Below are positions 51,961 through 61,387 of a stretch of 64,000 bases of DNA, piece after piece; the stretch's first letter is position 1, and each line of letters starts with the position of its first letter. Both the position numbers and the translations under genes were made by a program. The notes under the pieces are model-generated. The model was not told the origin of the DNA. It did no database searches and worked only from the letters and a program-made list of their open reading frames with translations. Source of the DNA: Sphingosinicella sp. CPCC 101087 (lineage in GTDB: Bacteria; Pseudomonadota; Alphaproteobacteria; Sphingomonadales; Sphingomonadaceae); contig NZ_SBFF01000001.1 in the NCBI RefSeq assembly GCF_004151485.1, forward strand, positions 62,001 through 126,000. Reading direction: 5' to 3'.

Positions 51961-52120
51961 CGCGCGAGCGATGCGCCGCCGTCGCCGCCCCGGTCAAGGG
52001 CAGCGATCCGCCCGCCCCGATTCGGCGCCGCGCCTGAACGCGCGCCGGGTGTCGGCATCTCTTACACCACCGGCAAAGGTAAATTCACGTTCACCTTGAA
52101 AAGCAGCGGTTTTCTGCGAC

Positions 52121-52224
52121 TTGCATTGACTGGCACGGAGCGTGTAAGATTGTCCGCGTCCACAGTTCCACTCATTGGGCGGGCTAGCGCACTTTCCGGT
52201 CGCGCGGCCCGCCCTTAATTTTTT
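52121..52224 (+). ncRNA. Candidate small RNA with its own promoter and terminator
   Basis: A TTGCAT/TAAGAT pair with an 18-bp spacer (52121-52126 and 52145-52150) would start transcription near 52157. A perfect 8-bp stem with a T-run ends it at 52224, giving an RNA of about 68 nt. No reading frame with family features lies on the plus strand here. The surrounding 373-bp gap (51961-52333) is otherwise empty. Confidence 0.4.
52177..52224 (+). terminator. Plus-strand intrinsic terminator
   Basis: GGGCGGGC (52177-52184) pairs perfectly with GCCCGCCC (52207-52214), followed by TTAATTTTTT. No upstream plus-strand gene explains it. The minus strand lacks a T-run after the stem, so it is not the grxD terminator. 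Confidence 0.6.
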
Positions 52225-52333
52225 CAGCTGAGATGCCCTTCCAGATAAAGCGTGGGCGCCGAAGCTCCGCCGCGGCCGGCCTTGGTCGGGAGGACGAACG
52301 GCGCAGGCTGCCGTGACACAGGCGGCCGGGCGG

Positions 52334-52660
52334 TCAGGCCTTGGCGATCTGCTTCTCGTCGATGAGCTGCTGCAGTTCGCCTGCCTCGAACATCTCCATC
52401 ATGATGTCCGAACCGCCGACGAACTCGCCCTTCACGTAGAGCTGGGGAATGGTCGGCCAGTCCGAATAGGCCTTGATGCCTTGTCGGATCTCCGGATCCT
52501 GGAGCACGTCCACCGTTTCGAACGGCACGCCGAGATGGTCCAGGATCGCGATGGCGCGGCTCGAAAAGCCGCATTGCGGAAACAAGGCCGTTCCCTTCAT
52601 GAACAGAACGACGTCGTTATTCTTTACAATCTCGTCAATGCGCTGGCTTGCGTCGGTCAT
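52334..52660 (-). CDS. grxD: Monothiol glutaredoxin, Grx4 family
   Basis: Predicted 108-residue class-II glutaredoxin. The active site is CGFS with C30 in FPQCGFSS, and the glutathione/[2Fe-2S] binding segments [19 protein letters not shown] are complete. The start at 52660 has GGAG 9 bases upstream. These proteins carry iron-sulfur clusters and work with BolA, whose gene is 14 bp upstream. The pair is expected to handle iron sensing or cluster delivery. Confidence 0.95.
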   Translation of the reverse strand: MTDASQRIDEIVKNNDVVLFMKGTALFPQCGFSSRAIAILDHLGVPFETVDVLQDPEIRQGIKAYSDWPTIPQLYVKGEFVGGSDIMMEMFEAGELQQLIDEKQIAKA

Positions 52661-52674
52661 TTCCGAATACTCCT

Positions 52675-52908
52675 TCATTCCGGCACGGCGGTGGTGAGCT
52701 TCAGCGCATGAAGCTCGGTGCCCATCCGGCCGCCCAGCGCCTCGTAGACACGCTGGTGCTGCCTGACGCGCGGCAGCCCCCTGAAGCTTTCGGCGACCAC
52801 GCGCGCTTCATAATGGTCGCCGTCGCCGGCCAGGTCGACGATCTCGACCCTCGCATCGGGAATGCCCTGGCGGATCAGGGTCTCTATCTCGTCGGCCGGC
52901 ATCGGCAT
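52675..52908 (-). CDS. BolA-family protein
   Basis: Predicted 77-residue protein. The BolA fold is seen from [21 protein letters not shown] through [19 protein letters not shown] to HALKLTT, with the conserved histidine of the 'VRQHQ' segment. It binds the Grx4-type [2Fe-2S] protein encoded next. ATGs at 52908 and 52902 are both possible. It is 7 bp from the DUF1476 gene upstream. Confidence 0.93.
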   Translation of the reverse strand: MPMPADEIETLIRQGIPDARVEIVDLAGDGDHYEARVVAESFRGLPRVRQHQRVYEALGGRMGTELHALKLTTAVPE

Positions 52909-52915
52909 GTTCGTC

Positions 52916-53242
52916 TCAGCTCTGCACTTCGATGAAGTGGCGCCGCGCCTCCACCGTCTTATGCTCGAGCGCCTGGCGGATCGCCGCTTCATCGACCTCC
53001 ACTCCGGCCGAAGTCAGGTCGCCGAGCAGCTTGCGGATCACGTCCTCGTCGCCGGCCTCCTCAAAATCCGCGCGGATGACGTCGCGGGCATAAGCGTCGG
53101 CTTCCGCCTCGGTCAGCCCCATCTTCTTCGCGGCCCACTGGCCAAGCAGCCGGTTACGGCGCGCAATAACCTTGAACTGCATTTCCTGATCGCGGGCATA
53201 TTTGCTCTCGAATGCCCTCTCGCGGTCGTCGAACGTGGTCAT
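52916..53242 (-). CDS. DUF1476 protein, F1Fo-ATPase inhibitor zeta subunit-like
   Basis: Predicted 108-residue helical protein starting MTTFDDRERAFESKYA, the hallmark N-terminus of DUF1476. RRNRLLGQWAAKKMGL and a helical C-terminus complete it. In Paracoccus the family member is the zeta subunit that inhibits ATP hydrolysis by F1. Function here is assumed by family. It heads the zeta-bolA-grxD set. Confidence 0.92.
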   Translation of the reverse strand: MTTFDDRERAFESKYARDQEMQFKVIARRNRLLGQWAAKKMGLTEAEADAYARDVIRADFEEAGDEDVIRKLLGDLTSAGVEVDEAAIRQALEHKTVEARRHFIEVQS

Positions 53243-53334
53243 GGCGGTCCTTTGCTGATGTGTTGCTGAGATAGGCGGAGGGACCCGCGCGTGCAACGGG
53301 CCTCTGTCGCCTCCGAAGCGTTGGGAGCCGAGGG

Positions 53335-54330
53335 TCACACGGTGACGACGAGCTTTCCTACCGCCTTGCGGGAAGCCATGTGGGCGATCGCCTCGGCACC
53401 GCGCTCCAGCGGCCAGGTGCGACTGACACGGGGCGCGATCCGCCCTTCCGCCCAGAGCCGGAACAAAGTCCTGACATGTTCGGCATTCGCCTGCGGATCA
53501 CGGGCAGCGAAAGCGCCCCAGAAGACGCCGCGCAGGTCGCAGCTCTTCAGCAGCACGAGATTGAGCGGCAACCTAGGAATTCCGGCGGGGAAGCCGATCA
53601 CGAGCAGGCGCCCCTCCCAACCGAGCGCTCGAACCGCCGCCTCGCTATAGTCGCCGCCGACCGGATCGTAGACGAGGTCGGCGCCGTTCGGCCCGACCGC
53701 TTCCTTGAAGGCAGCAGCCAAGGCCTTGGCGCCTTCCTTGTCGAAGGGCCCGCGCGGATAGACGAGGGTTTGGTCCGCACCGGCTTCGCGCGCCGCCTGC
53801 GCCTTCTCCTCGGACGAGACGGCGGCGATCACCCGTGCGCCGAAAGCCTTGCCAAGCTCGACCGCAGCGAGCCCGACCCCGCCCGCAGCGCCGAGCACGA
53901 GCAGGGTCTCCCCTTCCTCGAGCCGCCCGCGGTCGAGCAAAGCGTGAATCGTCGTCGCGTAGGTCAGGATCAACGCGGATCCTTCCTCAAAGCCGCGGTC
54001 GGGCGGCAGCGCAAGGGCCGAGGCAGCGGGCACCAGCACCTTCTCGGCAAGCCCGCCATGGCCGATCATCGCGATCAGCCGGTCGCCCTCGGCCCAGCCC
54101 GTCACGCCTTCCCCGACCGTCTCGATCTCGCCGGCAACCTCCCCGCCCGGCGCGAACGGCCGCGGCGGCCTCGACTGATATTTGTCCTCGATGATCAGCA
54201 CGTCGGGATAATTGATCGCGCAGGCGCGCGCCCGGACGAGGAGCTGCCCCGGACCGGGCACCGGATCCTCGACCTCGCTGAACTCGAGCGTGTCGGGACC
54301 GCCGGCACTGCGCGACAGCAGGGCTTTCAT
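53335..54330 (-). CDS. NADPH:quinone oxidoreductase-like medium-chain dehydrogenase/reductase
   Basis: Predicted 331-residue cytosolic enzyme of the zinc-free quinone-reductase branch. The catalytic-domain opening (EVEDPVPGPGQLLVRARACAINYPD in parts) and the Rossmann motif LGAAGGVGLAAVELGK near residue 145 are clear. No structural zinc cysteine cluster is seen. It should reduce quinones or enones or act on acyl-CoA-like enoyl groups. Its start overlaps the stop of the secreted lactonase-like gene by 4 bp. Confidence 0.9.
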   Translation of the reverse strand: MKALLSRSAGGPDTLEFSEVEDPVPGPGQLLVRARACAINYPDVLIIEDKYQSRPPRPFAPGGEVAGEIETVGEGVTGWAEGDRLIAMIGHGGLAEKVLVPAASALALPPDRGFEEGSALILTYATTIHALLDRGRLEEGETLLVLGAAGGVGLAAVELGKAFGARVIAAVSSEEKAQAAREAGADQTLVYPRGPFDKEGAKALAAAFKEAVGPNGADLVYDPVGGDYSEAAVRALGWEGRLLVIGFPAGIPRLPLNLVLLKSCDLRGVFWGAFAARDPQANAEHVRTLFRLWAEGRIAPRVSRTWPLERGAEAIAHMASRKAVGKLVVTV

Positions 54331-55175
54331 CGCGCCGCTTCCGGGAACGGCGGCAACTTGGCGACGTCTGCGGCTTCGTGCTGGATGATGACCCGCGCGC
54401 CGAGATTGCGAGCGATTCGATCGAACCGGTCCATGCTTGCGAGCGAATCCGCGCGATCGTGATTGAACGGCGGTACTCCGCGATTCTCGACCTGTTCGGT
54501 GAAATGATAGATGTCGCCGGTGAGCAGGACGGGTCCGGAGGCGAGCCGGACGAGAAGTGCATTGTGCCCGGGCGTGTGGCCCGGCGTCTTCAGCAACATG
54601 ACGCGGCCATCCCCGAACACGTCGTGATCGGCGGTCAGCGCCTGGACCTTACCGTCGCCGGTCAGCCAATGGGCGAGCGCCTCCGCCGAATCCGCATCGG
54701 GCGGACTGGGCAGCCGTAGCAGCTCGAGATCGCCGGCCCCCATCAGCAACCGCGCCTGAGGGAAATGCCGCGCCTGGCCGGTATGGTCGAAGTGCCAGTG
54801 ACTGATTCCTATAATCTCGATCTGCTCGGGCCGAACCCCGATCTCACGCAGCTGGTCCACGAGACTCCGGCGCAGGCTCAGTGTCTGTTGCGCGTTGCTG
54901 AACCCGCCGCCGATCAGCGCATCGGTGAGGCCGGTGTCCCACAGCATGTAACGATCGCCGTGGCGGATGAGATAGCAGCTGCCGACGACAGTCTTCGGGC
55001 CGGCCGGATATTGGTACGTATCGGAGAAGAAGGCGCCATATTGGTTGATGACGATCTCGCCGCAGTCGAGCCTCCACAGCGCAAGCTCAGGCGGCGTCGC
55101 CTGCTGCGCCGAAGCGGGTCCCGTGTTCGCCAGAGCCAGCAGCGCCAGCATCACCATCCTACCCAACAGGCGCAT
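54327..55175 (-). CDS. Exported metallo-beta-lactamase-fold hydrolase, N-acyl homoserine lactonase-like
   Basis: Predicted 282-residue protein with a signal peptide (cleavage after ASA, residue 23). The metal motif HWHFDH (H126, H128, D130, H131) is followed by TPGHTPGHNALLV, a TGDIYHF aspartate and a late IIQHEAADV histidine. The layout is close to AHL lactonases of the AttM/AiiA-like branch. Those are usually cytosolic, so an exported form may act on other lactones or esters in the periplasm. It is coupled to the quinone-reductase-like gene. Confidence 0.83.
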   Translation of the reverse strand: MRLLGRMVMLALLALANTGPASAQQATPPELALWRLDCGEIVINQYGAFFSDTYQYPAGPKTVVGSCYLIRHGDRYMLWDTGLTDALIGGGFSNAQQTLSLRRSLVDQLREIGVRPEQIEIIGISHWHFDHTGQARHFPQARLLMGAGDLELLRLPSPPDADSAEALAHWLTGDGKVQALTADHDVFGDGRVMLLKTPGHTPGHNALLVRLASGPVLLTGDIYHFTEQVENRGVPPFNHDRADSLASMDRFDRIARNLGARVIIQHEAADVAKLPPFPEAAR

Positions 55176-55213
55176 CTTCACCCCCTTTTGCTTCCGCGGA
55201 GCGGTTTGCCCGA

Positions 55214-56206
55214 TCATGCCCTCTGCGCATCCTCGCATGCAAGGACTCGTTCCTTCGGCGAGACATAGCCGGGGTCGTGGACGAAAGGCAGATCGCGGCC
55301 GCCATCGAGCGCCTCCAGCACCGCAGCGAAATCGGTGCGGCAGCGGAAGCCGAGCTCCCTCTCCGCGCGTGCGGGGTCGTAGACCCGGTCGATATGGGCG
55401 GGCAGCGACCAGCCGGCGCGCGCATAGAGCTCCGCCGCCTGCGGGAAGTGACGGGCGATGACTGCGGGCGCGTCCTCGATCAGCGCCTCCACCTCGTCGG
55501 GCGAGAAGGGCGTCGGCGCGGAAACGACGAAGGTGCCGAACCCGATCCGCGGCGCCCCCGCAAGCGCCGCGAGATGCGCCTCGGCAGCATCCTCGACGGT
55601 GAGGCGGCGGTTCAGGAATTCGTTCGCCTTGATGTTGGAACCGTCAAGGTGACGATGGGTGTCGTCCTCCTCGGGGAAGAACCGAGCGGTGCGGAGCACG
55701 ACCACGGCCAGTCCGTCCTGCCGGTGCGCGAGCCGGCACAGATGTTCAGCGGCCAGCTTGGTGATTCCATAGATGTTGCGCGGCTCGAGCGGACCGAAAT
55801 TCTCGTCCATCCAGGCGGCGCGCCGGGCGCCGCCGCCCTTGCCGTCCCGCACCGCGCGCGAGACCATCAGGGACGTGGTCGACGTGAAGACGAACCGGTC
55901 ATTGCCTGCGGCCGCGGCCGCCTCGAGCAGGTTGAGCGTGCCGGTGACGTTCACGTCGACGAAGGCGCGCGCCGGATAGCGGGCGATGTCCGGCTTGTGC
56001 AGCGCGCCGGCATGGATGACCGCATCGATGCCCCGCTCGGCGAAGATCCGGTCGATCAGCGGCCGGTCGGCGACCGACCCGAGGATATGGGTGTCAAGAC
56101 CGGGAGCGACGTCGAGGCCGACCAGGTCATGCCCTTCCTCGCGCAGCCTCGGGGCCAGGAAACGGCCGAGCCAGCCGGACGAGCCGGTCAGGAGAATGCG
56201 CATCAT
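55214..56206 (-). CDS. NAD-dependent epimerase/dehydratase (extended SDR)
   Basis: Predicted 330-residue protein. The cofactor motif LTGSSGWLGRFLAPRL is near residue 5. A catalytic YGITKLAAEHL (Tyr/Lys) follows near 160-170 and VLRTARFFPE near 190. Tandem ATGs at 56206 and 56203 follow GGGAGG. The substrate could be a nucleotide sugar or a small aldehyde/ketone. It is separated by 38 bp from the lactonase-like gene downstream. Confidence 0.86.
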   Translation of the reverse strand: MMRILLTGSSGWLGRFLAPRLREEGHDLVGLDVAPGLDTHILGSVADRPLIDRIFAERGIDAVIHAGALHKPDIARYPARAFVDVNVTGTLNLLEAAAAAGNDRFVFTSTTSLMVSRAVRDGKGGGARRAAWMDENFGPLEPRNIYGITKLAAEHLCRLAHRQDGLAVVVLRTARFFPEEDDTHRHLDGSNIKANEFLNRRLTVEDAAEAHLAALAGAPRIGFGTFVVSAPTPFSPDEVEALIEDAPAVIARHFPQAAELYARAGWSLPAHIDRVYDPARAERELGFRCRTDFAAVLEALDGGRDLPFVHDPGYVSPKERVLACEDAQRA

Positions 56207-56246
56207 CGCCTCCCGCGGAGGGCCGGGGAGAAGGCACCCCCGATCA

Positions 56247-56903
56247 TCAGACCCGGACGGGGGTAGCCAGCCCTTCGTAGCGGGCTGTCGTCTTCGCCGC
56301 CACTTCCTCCTCGGTGACTTCGGGCGCCAGCTCCACGAGCCGGAACGGGCTGTCATGGTCGGGGCGCTGGAACACGCACAAATCGGTGACGATCATGTCG
56401 ACCACGTTCTTGCCGGTGAGCGGCAGCGTGCATTGCGGGATGAACTTGGGATCGCCGTTCTTCGAGACATGCTCCATGACGACGATGATCTTCTTGACGC
56501 CGGCGACGAGATCCATCGCGCCGCCCATTCCCTTCACCATTTTTCCGGGAATCATCCAATTGGCGATATCGCCGCCTTCGGAAACCTCCATCGCGCCGAG
56601 CACGGTGAGGTCGATATGGCCGCCACGGATCATCGCGAAGCTGGCGGCGGAATCGAAATAGCTGGACGAGGGCAGCTCGCTGATCGTCTGCTTGCCGGCA
56701 TTGATGAGGTCCGGATCGACCTCGTCGTCATAGGGGAAGGGCCCGATGCCGAGCATTCCGTTCTCCGACTGGAGCGTCACCTCCATGCCCGCCGGAATAT
56801 TGTTGGCGACCAGCGTCGGAATGCCGATGCCGAGATTGACATAATAGCCGTCGCGAAGCTCCTTGGCCGCGCGGGCGGCCATCTGGTTGCGGTCCCAGGG
56901 CAT
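56247..56903 (-). CDS. scoB: 3-oxoacid CoA-transferase subunit B
   Basis: Predicted 218-residue beta subunit. The catalytic glutamate is E47 in QSENGMLG, and [13 protein letters not shown] and [13 protein letters not shown] are family landmarks. With subunit A (58475-59182) it transfers CoA between succinate and a 3-oxo acid such as acetoacetate. The two subunits are normally adjacent; here two exported-protein genes lie between them on the same strand with tiny gaps. It starts 2 bp after the stop of the gene upstream. Confidence 0.94.
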   Translation of the reverse strand: MPWDRNQMAARAAKELRDGYYVNLGIGIPTLVANNIPAGMEVTLQSENGMLGIGPFPYDDEVDPDLINAGKQTISELPSSSYFDSAASFAMIRGGHIDLTVLGAMEVSEGGDIANWMIPGKMVKGMGGAMDLVAGVKKIIVVMEHVSKNGDPKFIPQCTLPLTGKNVVDMIVTDLCVFQRPDHDSPFRLVELAPEVTEEEVAAKTTARYEGLATPVRV

Positions 56904-56905
56904 GT

Positions 56906-57541
56906 TCAGTCTCCTTGTCTCCGGTTGAAGCGGTCGAACGCCCGCTTCGACGATTCGAAGGCTTCTGGCGACACGTCTTCCGAAATTGGCATGAGATCGC
57001 AGGCTGTCTCGATCGCCGAGCGGCGTTCGAGCTGCCAATCCGAAAAAGGTCCTGCTGCGAGATGCTGCGGGACGGTGGGCGCTGTCGCCAGACTGTTCGC
57101 TAGCGTGATGCGAGTTTCTCGGATGGAATCCTCGTAGACGGCCATCCCCGTTCTTTGGATTTCTCGGGTGATGCGAGTTCGATAGGGTCCGTCGAGGGTG
57201 ATTGGAGTCGACCGCCCATGCAGGAGTTCCCTCGGCACGATGGCGCGCATCGCTGACACCAGATGCTGACGAAATGCCGGCCAATAGCGGTCAATGGCTC
57301 CTCGGCGGGCATCGCGGACCAGGAGACAGCCACGCTCCAGGCCGACTCGCATGAGCTCCTGACGCATGGCATCGTCACCGAAGATCGCGTCGGTGATCGC
57401 CCGCCTGAGGAGGAATTCGTCGCCACCCATTCTGGCGACCTCATCATCGGTGGGAGCTCGGATCTGCCACGCCATAGCGGCGAAAGGCGAGGTCAAGGTC
57501 AGTATGACTGCGGCAGCGACTATGATTCGCCGGAAGCGCAT
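56906..57541 (-). CDS. Exported hypothetical protein inside the sco operon
   Basis: Predicted 211-residue protein with a signal peptide ([21 protein letters not shown], cleavage near residue 24). No known domain is recognised; the mature part is mostly helical with two cysteines (CLLV near 90 and a late AC near 180). GGGAG precedes the ATG. It is 1 bp from the acid-phosphatase gene and 2 bp from scoB, so it is cotranscribed with CoA-transferase genes. Its role is unknown. Confidence 0.7.
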   Translation of the reverse strand: MRFRRIIVAAAVILTLTSPFAAMAWQIRAPTDDEVARMGGDEFLLRRAITDAIFGDDAMRQELMRVGLERGCLLVRDARRGAIDRYWPAFRQHLVSAMRAIVPRELLHGRSTPITLDGPYRTRITREIQRTGMAVYEDSIRETRITLANSLATAPTVPQHLAAGPFSDWQLERRSAIETACDLMPISEDVSPEAFESSKRAFDRFNRRQGD

Positions 57542-57542
57542 C

Positions 57543-58478
57543 TCACTCCCTCTCGCCAGGATCCGACCACCGCCGGTCCTGCGGGAAAATGTCGTCGAAG
57601 CCGCCACGCAGGCCGGGGCCGTAGACCGGATTGGACAGCATGAACCAGCCATTCCCCCACAGGCCGGCGAACGGCCCCTCGACGGCGGCGCGGCGCCGCT
57701 CGCCTACCGGCAGCGTGCGGGCGTTGAAGAGGTCGGAAAAATCGCCGAGTTGGTCGCCCGCCATGGCGATCACGCACCAGCGTCCCGCGACCGCAGCTCG
57801 GCGCGGGTCCTTGCCCGATCCCGGCGCGATGTCGCCCTGCAGGAACAAGGTCTCGCCGTGGCGGGCCGGGCCGAGGCCGGCGAAGTCAAGCGCCGCCTCG
57901 GTGTGCGCCGCGTTGGCGGCCTGGCGGTTGCTGTTGAAGATCACCTCGATACCGGCGGCGCGGATGGCCCGCAGCGCTTCGACCGCACCCGGCATCGGCG
58001 CGACCGACCGTTCGCCGGTCCGTTCCCACCGATTCCAGGCAGCGGAATCGAAGCTGCGGCCGCGCACCGCCTCGTCATATTCATAGCCCAGATTCTGGAT
58101 CGCCGTCTCGTCGACGTCGAGCATCACAGCGAGCGGCTTTCGGGCGCACGGCACGAAGCGCGGGCTCGCCAAGGTCGAGCCCTCGGCAAGAACCACGCTG
58201 TCCGCCGGGCGCGCCCGGGCCGAACGGAGGACATGGTCGCGCAGGGCACGATAGGCCTGGAGGCTCGCCGTCCCGCCTTCGCCCGATCCAAAGAGCCACT
58301 GCATGGCCGGCGGAACCGTCGTCGCGGCGGCGGTGGCCGGCGCAGCGCGAGGCGTGGAAGCCGGAACCGTCGCGCAGCCGGAAAGCGTAAGCAGCGCCAA
58401 TATTCCGGCGAAGGCGGGGGACCGGTTTCCGAGTCGCACTGGGCGCCGACTTTCGCCGGAGCACGGCTTGCCGTTCAC
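57543..58478 (-). CDS. Acid phosphatase lipoprotein, 5'-nucleotidase e(P4)/class C HAD type
   Basis: Predicted 311-residue outer-membrane-type lipoprotein. The lipobox is LTLSGC (C35). The HAD catalytic motif is [11 protein letters not shown] (D121, D123), typical of class C acid phosphatases, and FNSNRQ is motif II. The K and later DxxxD motifs fit the family (GDQLGDFSD). A GTG start at 58478 with GGGAGG upstream overlaps the scoA stop (GTGA). The expected reaction is phosphate removal from nucleotides or other phosphomonoesters in the periplasm. Confidence 0.86.
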   Translation of the reverse strand: MNGKPCSGESRRPVRLGNRSPAFAGILALLTLSGCATVPASTPRAAPATAAATTVPPAMQWLFGSGEGGTASLQAYRALRDHVLRSARARPADSVVLAEGSTLASPRFVPCARKPLAVMLDVDETAIQNLGYEYDEAVRGRSFDSAAWNRWERTGERSVAPMPGAVEALRAIRAAGIEVIFNSNRQAANAAHTEAALDFAGLGPARHGETLFLQGDIAPGSGKDPRRAAVAGRWCVIAMAGDQLGDFSDLFNARTLPVGERRRAAVEGPFAGLWGNGWFMLSNPVYGPGLRGGFDDIFPQDRRWSDPGERE

Positions 58479-59182
58479 GCCGCCTCCCGCTGCCGGGTCG
58501 TGCGGAACTCGATCTTCTTGTCGTAAGGCGCGCCGAGAATCAGCCTTTTCGCATAGATGCTCGGCAAATGGATGCAGTCCGGGTCGAGCGTTCCGACAGG
58601 GACGATCTCCTCGACCTCGGCGACGCACAGCTTGCCCGACGTCGCCATCGGCAGGTTGAAGTTGCGCGTCGTCTTGCGGAACTGGAGATTGCCGGCCTCG
58701 TCGGCACGCCAACCCTTCACGATGGACAGGTCGGCCCGGATTCCCCGCTCCAAAATGTAGGTCTCGCCGTCAAAATCCTTATGCTCCTTGCCTTCGGCCA
58801 CGATCGTGCCGACTCCCGTCTTCGTGTAGAAGCCGGGAATGCCGGCCCCGCCGGCACGGCAGCGTTCTGCGAGCGTTCCCTGAGGGCAGAACTCGACCTC
58901 GAGCTCGCCGGCCAGATATTGCCGCTCGAACTCCTTATTCTCGCCGACGTAGGAGGAGATCATCTTGCGGATCTGGCGGGTCCGCAGCAGCTTTCCCAAG
59001 CCCTCATTGTCGATCCCCGCATTGTTGGAGACGACCGTCAGGTCCTTGACCCCGCTGTCACGAATCGCGTCGATCAGCCGTTCCGGGATCCCGCACAGGC
59101 CGAATCCACCCGCGCAGATGGTCATTCCGTCGAACAGGAGGCCGTCGAGCGCCGCTGCAGCGTCGGGATAGATCTTCTTCAT
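58475..59182 (-). CDS. scoA: 3-oxoacid CoA-transferase subunit A
   Basis: Predicted 235-residue alpha subunit. [16 protein letters not shown] near residue 25, [14 protein letters not shown] near 55 and the C-terminal [19 protein letters not shown] are typical of SCOT-type alpha subunits. It partners with scoB at 56247-56903 in ketone-body or 3-oxoacid use. It overlaps the downstream lipoprotein gene by 4 bp. The 94-bp gap upstream leads to an SCP2 gene. Confidence 0.94.
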   Translation of the reverse strand: MKKIYPDAAAALDGLLFDGMTICAGGFGLCGIPERLIDAIRDSGVKDLTVVSNNAGIDNEGLGKLLRTRQIRKMISSYVGENKEFERQYLAGELEVEFCPQGTLAERCRAGGAGIPGFYTKTGVGTIVAEGKEHKDFDGETYILERGIRADLSIVKGWRADEAGNLQFRKTTRNFNLPMATSGKLCVAEVEEIVPVGTLDPDCIHLPSIYAKRLILGAPYDKKIEFRTTRQREAA

Positions 59183-59276
59183 GAACCGCTCCCTTGGATA
59201 GGGAGCCGATAGTCAAGCGAGGCGGGTGCGGTCAAGCGAACCTGAATCAAGTTTCAACTTCGCTCGACCGGCCCGG

Positions 59277-59582
59277 TCAGCCCTGCAGCTTCGCAAGCAC
59301 GCCCTGCAGCTGCATCGCGTTCGACATGTCGCCTTCGACCTTGAGCTTGCCCTGCATGAAGGCGGTCATCGCATCCAGCTTGCCGTCCTTGATGTCCGAC
59401 CAATCGGCCCATTCCACCTTGATGGCGGTGTCGGCCGGGCCGTCTTCCTCGGTGACCTGCTGGGCAGCGCCGTCGAGCATGATCACGCCCGCGCTGCCGA
59501 AGTCGAGCTTCACGCGCTTTCCGGGCACGAAGGCATTGGCCTCGTTGAGCTTGGCCGCCATCTCGCTCTTTTCCATTTTCAT
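59277..59582 (-). CDS. SCP2 sterol-binding domain protein
   Basis: Predicted 101-residue protein that is one SCP2 lipid-binding domain: RVKLDFGSAGVIMLDG, then KVEWADWSDIKDGKLDAMTAFMQGKLKVEGD in parts, which is the family's ligand-tunnel signature. ATGs at 59582 and 59576 are possible; the second has the better ribosome site spacing. It likely binds an acyl chain or acyl-CoA, in keeping with the neighbouring CoA-transferase genes. Confidence 0.9.
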   Translation of the reverse strand: MKMEKSEMAAKLNEANAFVPGKRVKLDFGSAGVIMLDGAAQQVTEEDGPADTAIKVEWADWSDIKDGKLDAMTAFMQGKLKVEGDMSNAMQLQGVLAKLQG

Positions 59583-59712
59583 TCTCTCCCAACTGAGGTC
59601 CCCTCCCACTGGCCTCCCTCGCAGCTCCCGGTCAAGCGCGAACAGCGGAGCCTCGATCCCGCGGGATACGAACCCTATTGGATTCCCCGCGCGGAGGTGC
59701 TTAGGGCTTGCC

Positions 59713-61371
59713 ATGGCGGACAAGCGAAGCGGCGGGCGGATCCTGGTCGACAACCTGGTCGCACAGGGGTGCGACCGCATCTTCACGGTGCCCGGCGAGA
59801 GCTTCCTTGCCGTCCTCGATGCCCTGCACGACACGCCGGCGATCGACCTCGTCGTGTGCCGGCAGGAAGGCGGCGTCGCCTATATGGCCGAGGCCGACGG
59901 CAAGCTGACGGGGCGGCCCGGAATCGCCTTCGTGACGCGCGGCCCCGGCGCGACCAACGCGGCGATCGGAGTCCATGTCGCCTTCCAGGATTCGACGCCG
60001 ATGATCCTGTTCGTCGGCGACGTGGCCCGCGGCGACCGCGACCGGGAGGGATTCCAGGAGGTCGACTTCGCCGCCTTCTTCGCGCCTCTGGCCAAATGGG
60101 TCGGGCGGATCGACGATGCCCGGCGGATCCCCGAATTTGTCGCCAGGGCTTGGTCGACGGCGATGTCCGGCCGACCGGGGCCGGTCGTGCTGGCGCTTCC
60201 GGAAGACATGCTCAGGGACGAAGTGGAGACGGTCGACCGGCCCCGCGTGCCGCGCTTCTGCCAGGCCGCCGATCCGATGGCGGTCGGGGCGCTAATGGAC
60301 CTGCTCAAGGATGCGGTGGCGCCGGTCGCGATCGTCGGGGGCGCCGGCTGGTGCGCCGGGGCATCCAACCACTTCCGGGAGTTCGCCGAACGGATCGGCA
60401 TTCCGGTCGCCGTCGCCTTCCGGCGTCAGGATGCCATCGCGAACGACAGCCCGGTCTATGCGGGCAATCTCGGCTACGGGCCGAACCCGAAGCTGGTCGA
60501 TCGGATCAAGGCGGCCGACCTCCTGCTCGTTGCCGGTCCGCGGCTCGGCGAGGCGACGACCGACGGCTACACATTGATCACGCCTGACCATCCCGACCAG
60601 CTGCTCGTCCACGTCCATCCCGATCCGGAAGAGCTGGGACGCGTCTACCGCACCGATCTGCCTATCTGCGCCGACATGTTCGAATTCTCCGAGCTTTGCA
60701 GCGACTGGGAAGAGGAAGTCATCGACTTTTCGAACGGGATCGAAGCGCATCGCGACTGGCTCGACTGGAGCACGCCCAAGCCGAGCGGGGCCCGGCTCGA
60801 CCTCGCCTCGGCCGTCGCCGCGATGCGCGAACGGCTGCCCGCCGACACGATCATCTGCAACGGCGCCGGCAATTTTTCAGGCTGGTGGCATCGCTTCTGG
60901 CATTATGGCCCCTGCCCCAGCCAGCTGGCGCCGACCAACGGGTCGATGGGCTATGGGCCACCCGCGGCGGTGGCCGCGGCCCTCCGCTGCCCGCAGCGCC
61001 AGGTGGTGGCGGTGGCCGGAGACGGCGATTTCCTGATGAACGGGCAGGAGATGGCGACCGCCGTCCGATACGGCGCCAATCTGCTCATCCTGGTCATAGA
61101 CAATGGCAGCTACGGAACGATCCGGATGCACCAGGAGCGCGAATATCCCGAGCGGGTGGTCGGAACCGACCTGGCCAACCCGGACTTCGCGGCCCTGGCT
61201 CGCGCCTATGGCGCGTGGGCCGAAACGGTCGAGCGGACCGAGGATTTCGCGCCCGCGCTCGACCGGGCCCTTCAGGAACAGGGAGTAAAGCTCCTCCACC
61301 TCAAGACGGAAGTCGAGCAGATCACCGCTGCCACGACGATCGCGAAGATCCGGGAGAAAGCGCGCCGCTGA
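59713..61371 (+). CDS. Thiamine-pyrophosphate enzyme, acetolactate synthase-like
   Basis: Predicted 552-residue TPP enzyme with the three-domain order of acetolactate synthase. The cofactor-activating glutamate is E52 in CRQEGGVAYMAE, FTVPGESFLAVLD opens the PYR domain, and the magnesium/TPP motif GDGDFLMNGQEMATAVRYGANLLILVIDNGSYG is near 436-470 (read in parts). No regulatory subunit gene is adjacent, so biosynthetic IlvB is unlikely; benzoylformate or other 2-keto-acid decarboxylase, or a carboligase, are possible. The start at 59713 gives the normal N-terminus. Confidence 0.88.
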   Translation: MADKRSGGRILVDNLVAQGCDRIFTVPGESFLAVLDALHDTPAIDLVVCRQEGGVAYMAEADGKLTGRPGIAFVTRGPGATNAAIGVHVAFQDSTPMILFVGDVARGDRDREGFQEVDFAAFFAPLAKWVGRIDDARRIPEFVARAWSTAMSGRPGPVVLALPEDMLRDEVETVDRPRVPRFCQAADPMAVGALMDLLKDAVAPVAIVGGAGWCAGASNHFREFAERIGIPVAVAFRRQDAIANDSPVYAGNLGYGPNPKLVDRIKAADLLLVAGPRLGEATTDGYTLITPDHPDQLLVHVHPDPEELGRVYRTDLPICADMFEFSELCSDWEEEVIDFSNGIEAHRDWLDWSTPKPSGARLDLASAVAAMRERLPADTIICNGAGNFSGWWHRFWHYGPCPSQLAPTNGSMGYGPPAAVAAALRCPQRQVVAVAGDGDFLMNGQEMATAVRYGANLLILVIDNGSYGTIRMHQEREYPERVVGTDLANPDFAALARAYGAWAETVERTEDFAPALDRALQEQGVKLLHLKTEVEQITAATTIAKIREKARR

Positions 61372-61387
61372 CCGAAGGAGAGATGAT

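Noticed and set aside
59713..61371. Assignment as ilvB (biosynthetic acetolactate synthase)
   Set aside because: No ilvN-type small subunit or ilvC follows, and the gene stands among CoA and lipid-related genes; a narrower name is not supported.
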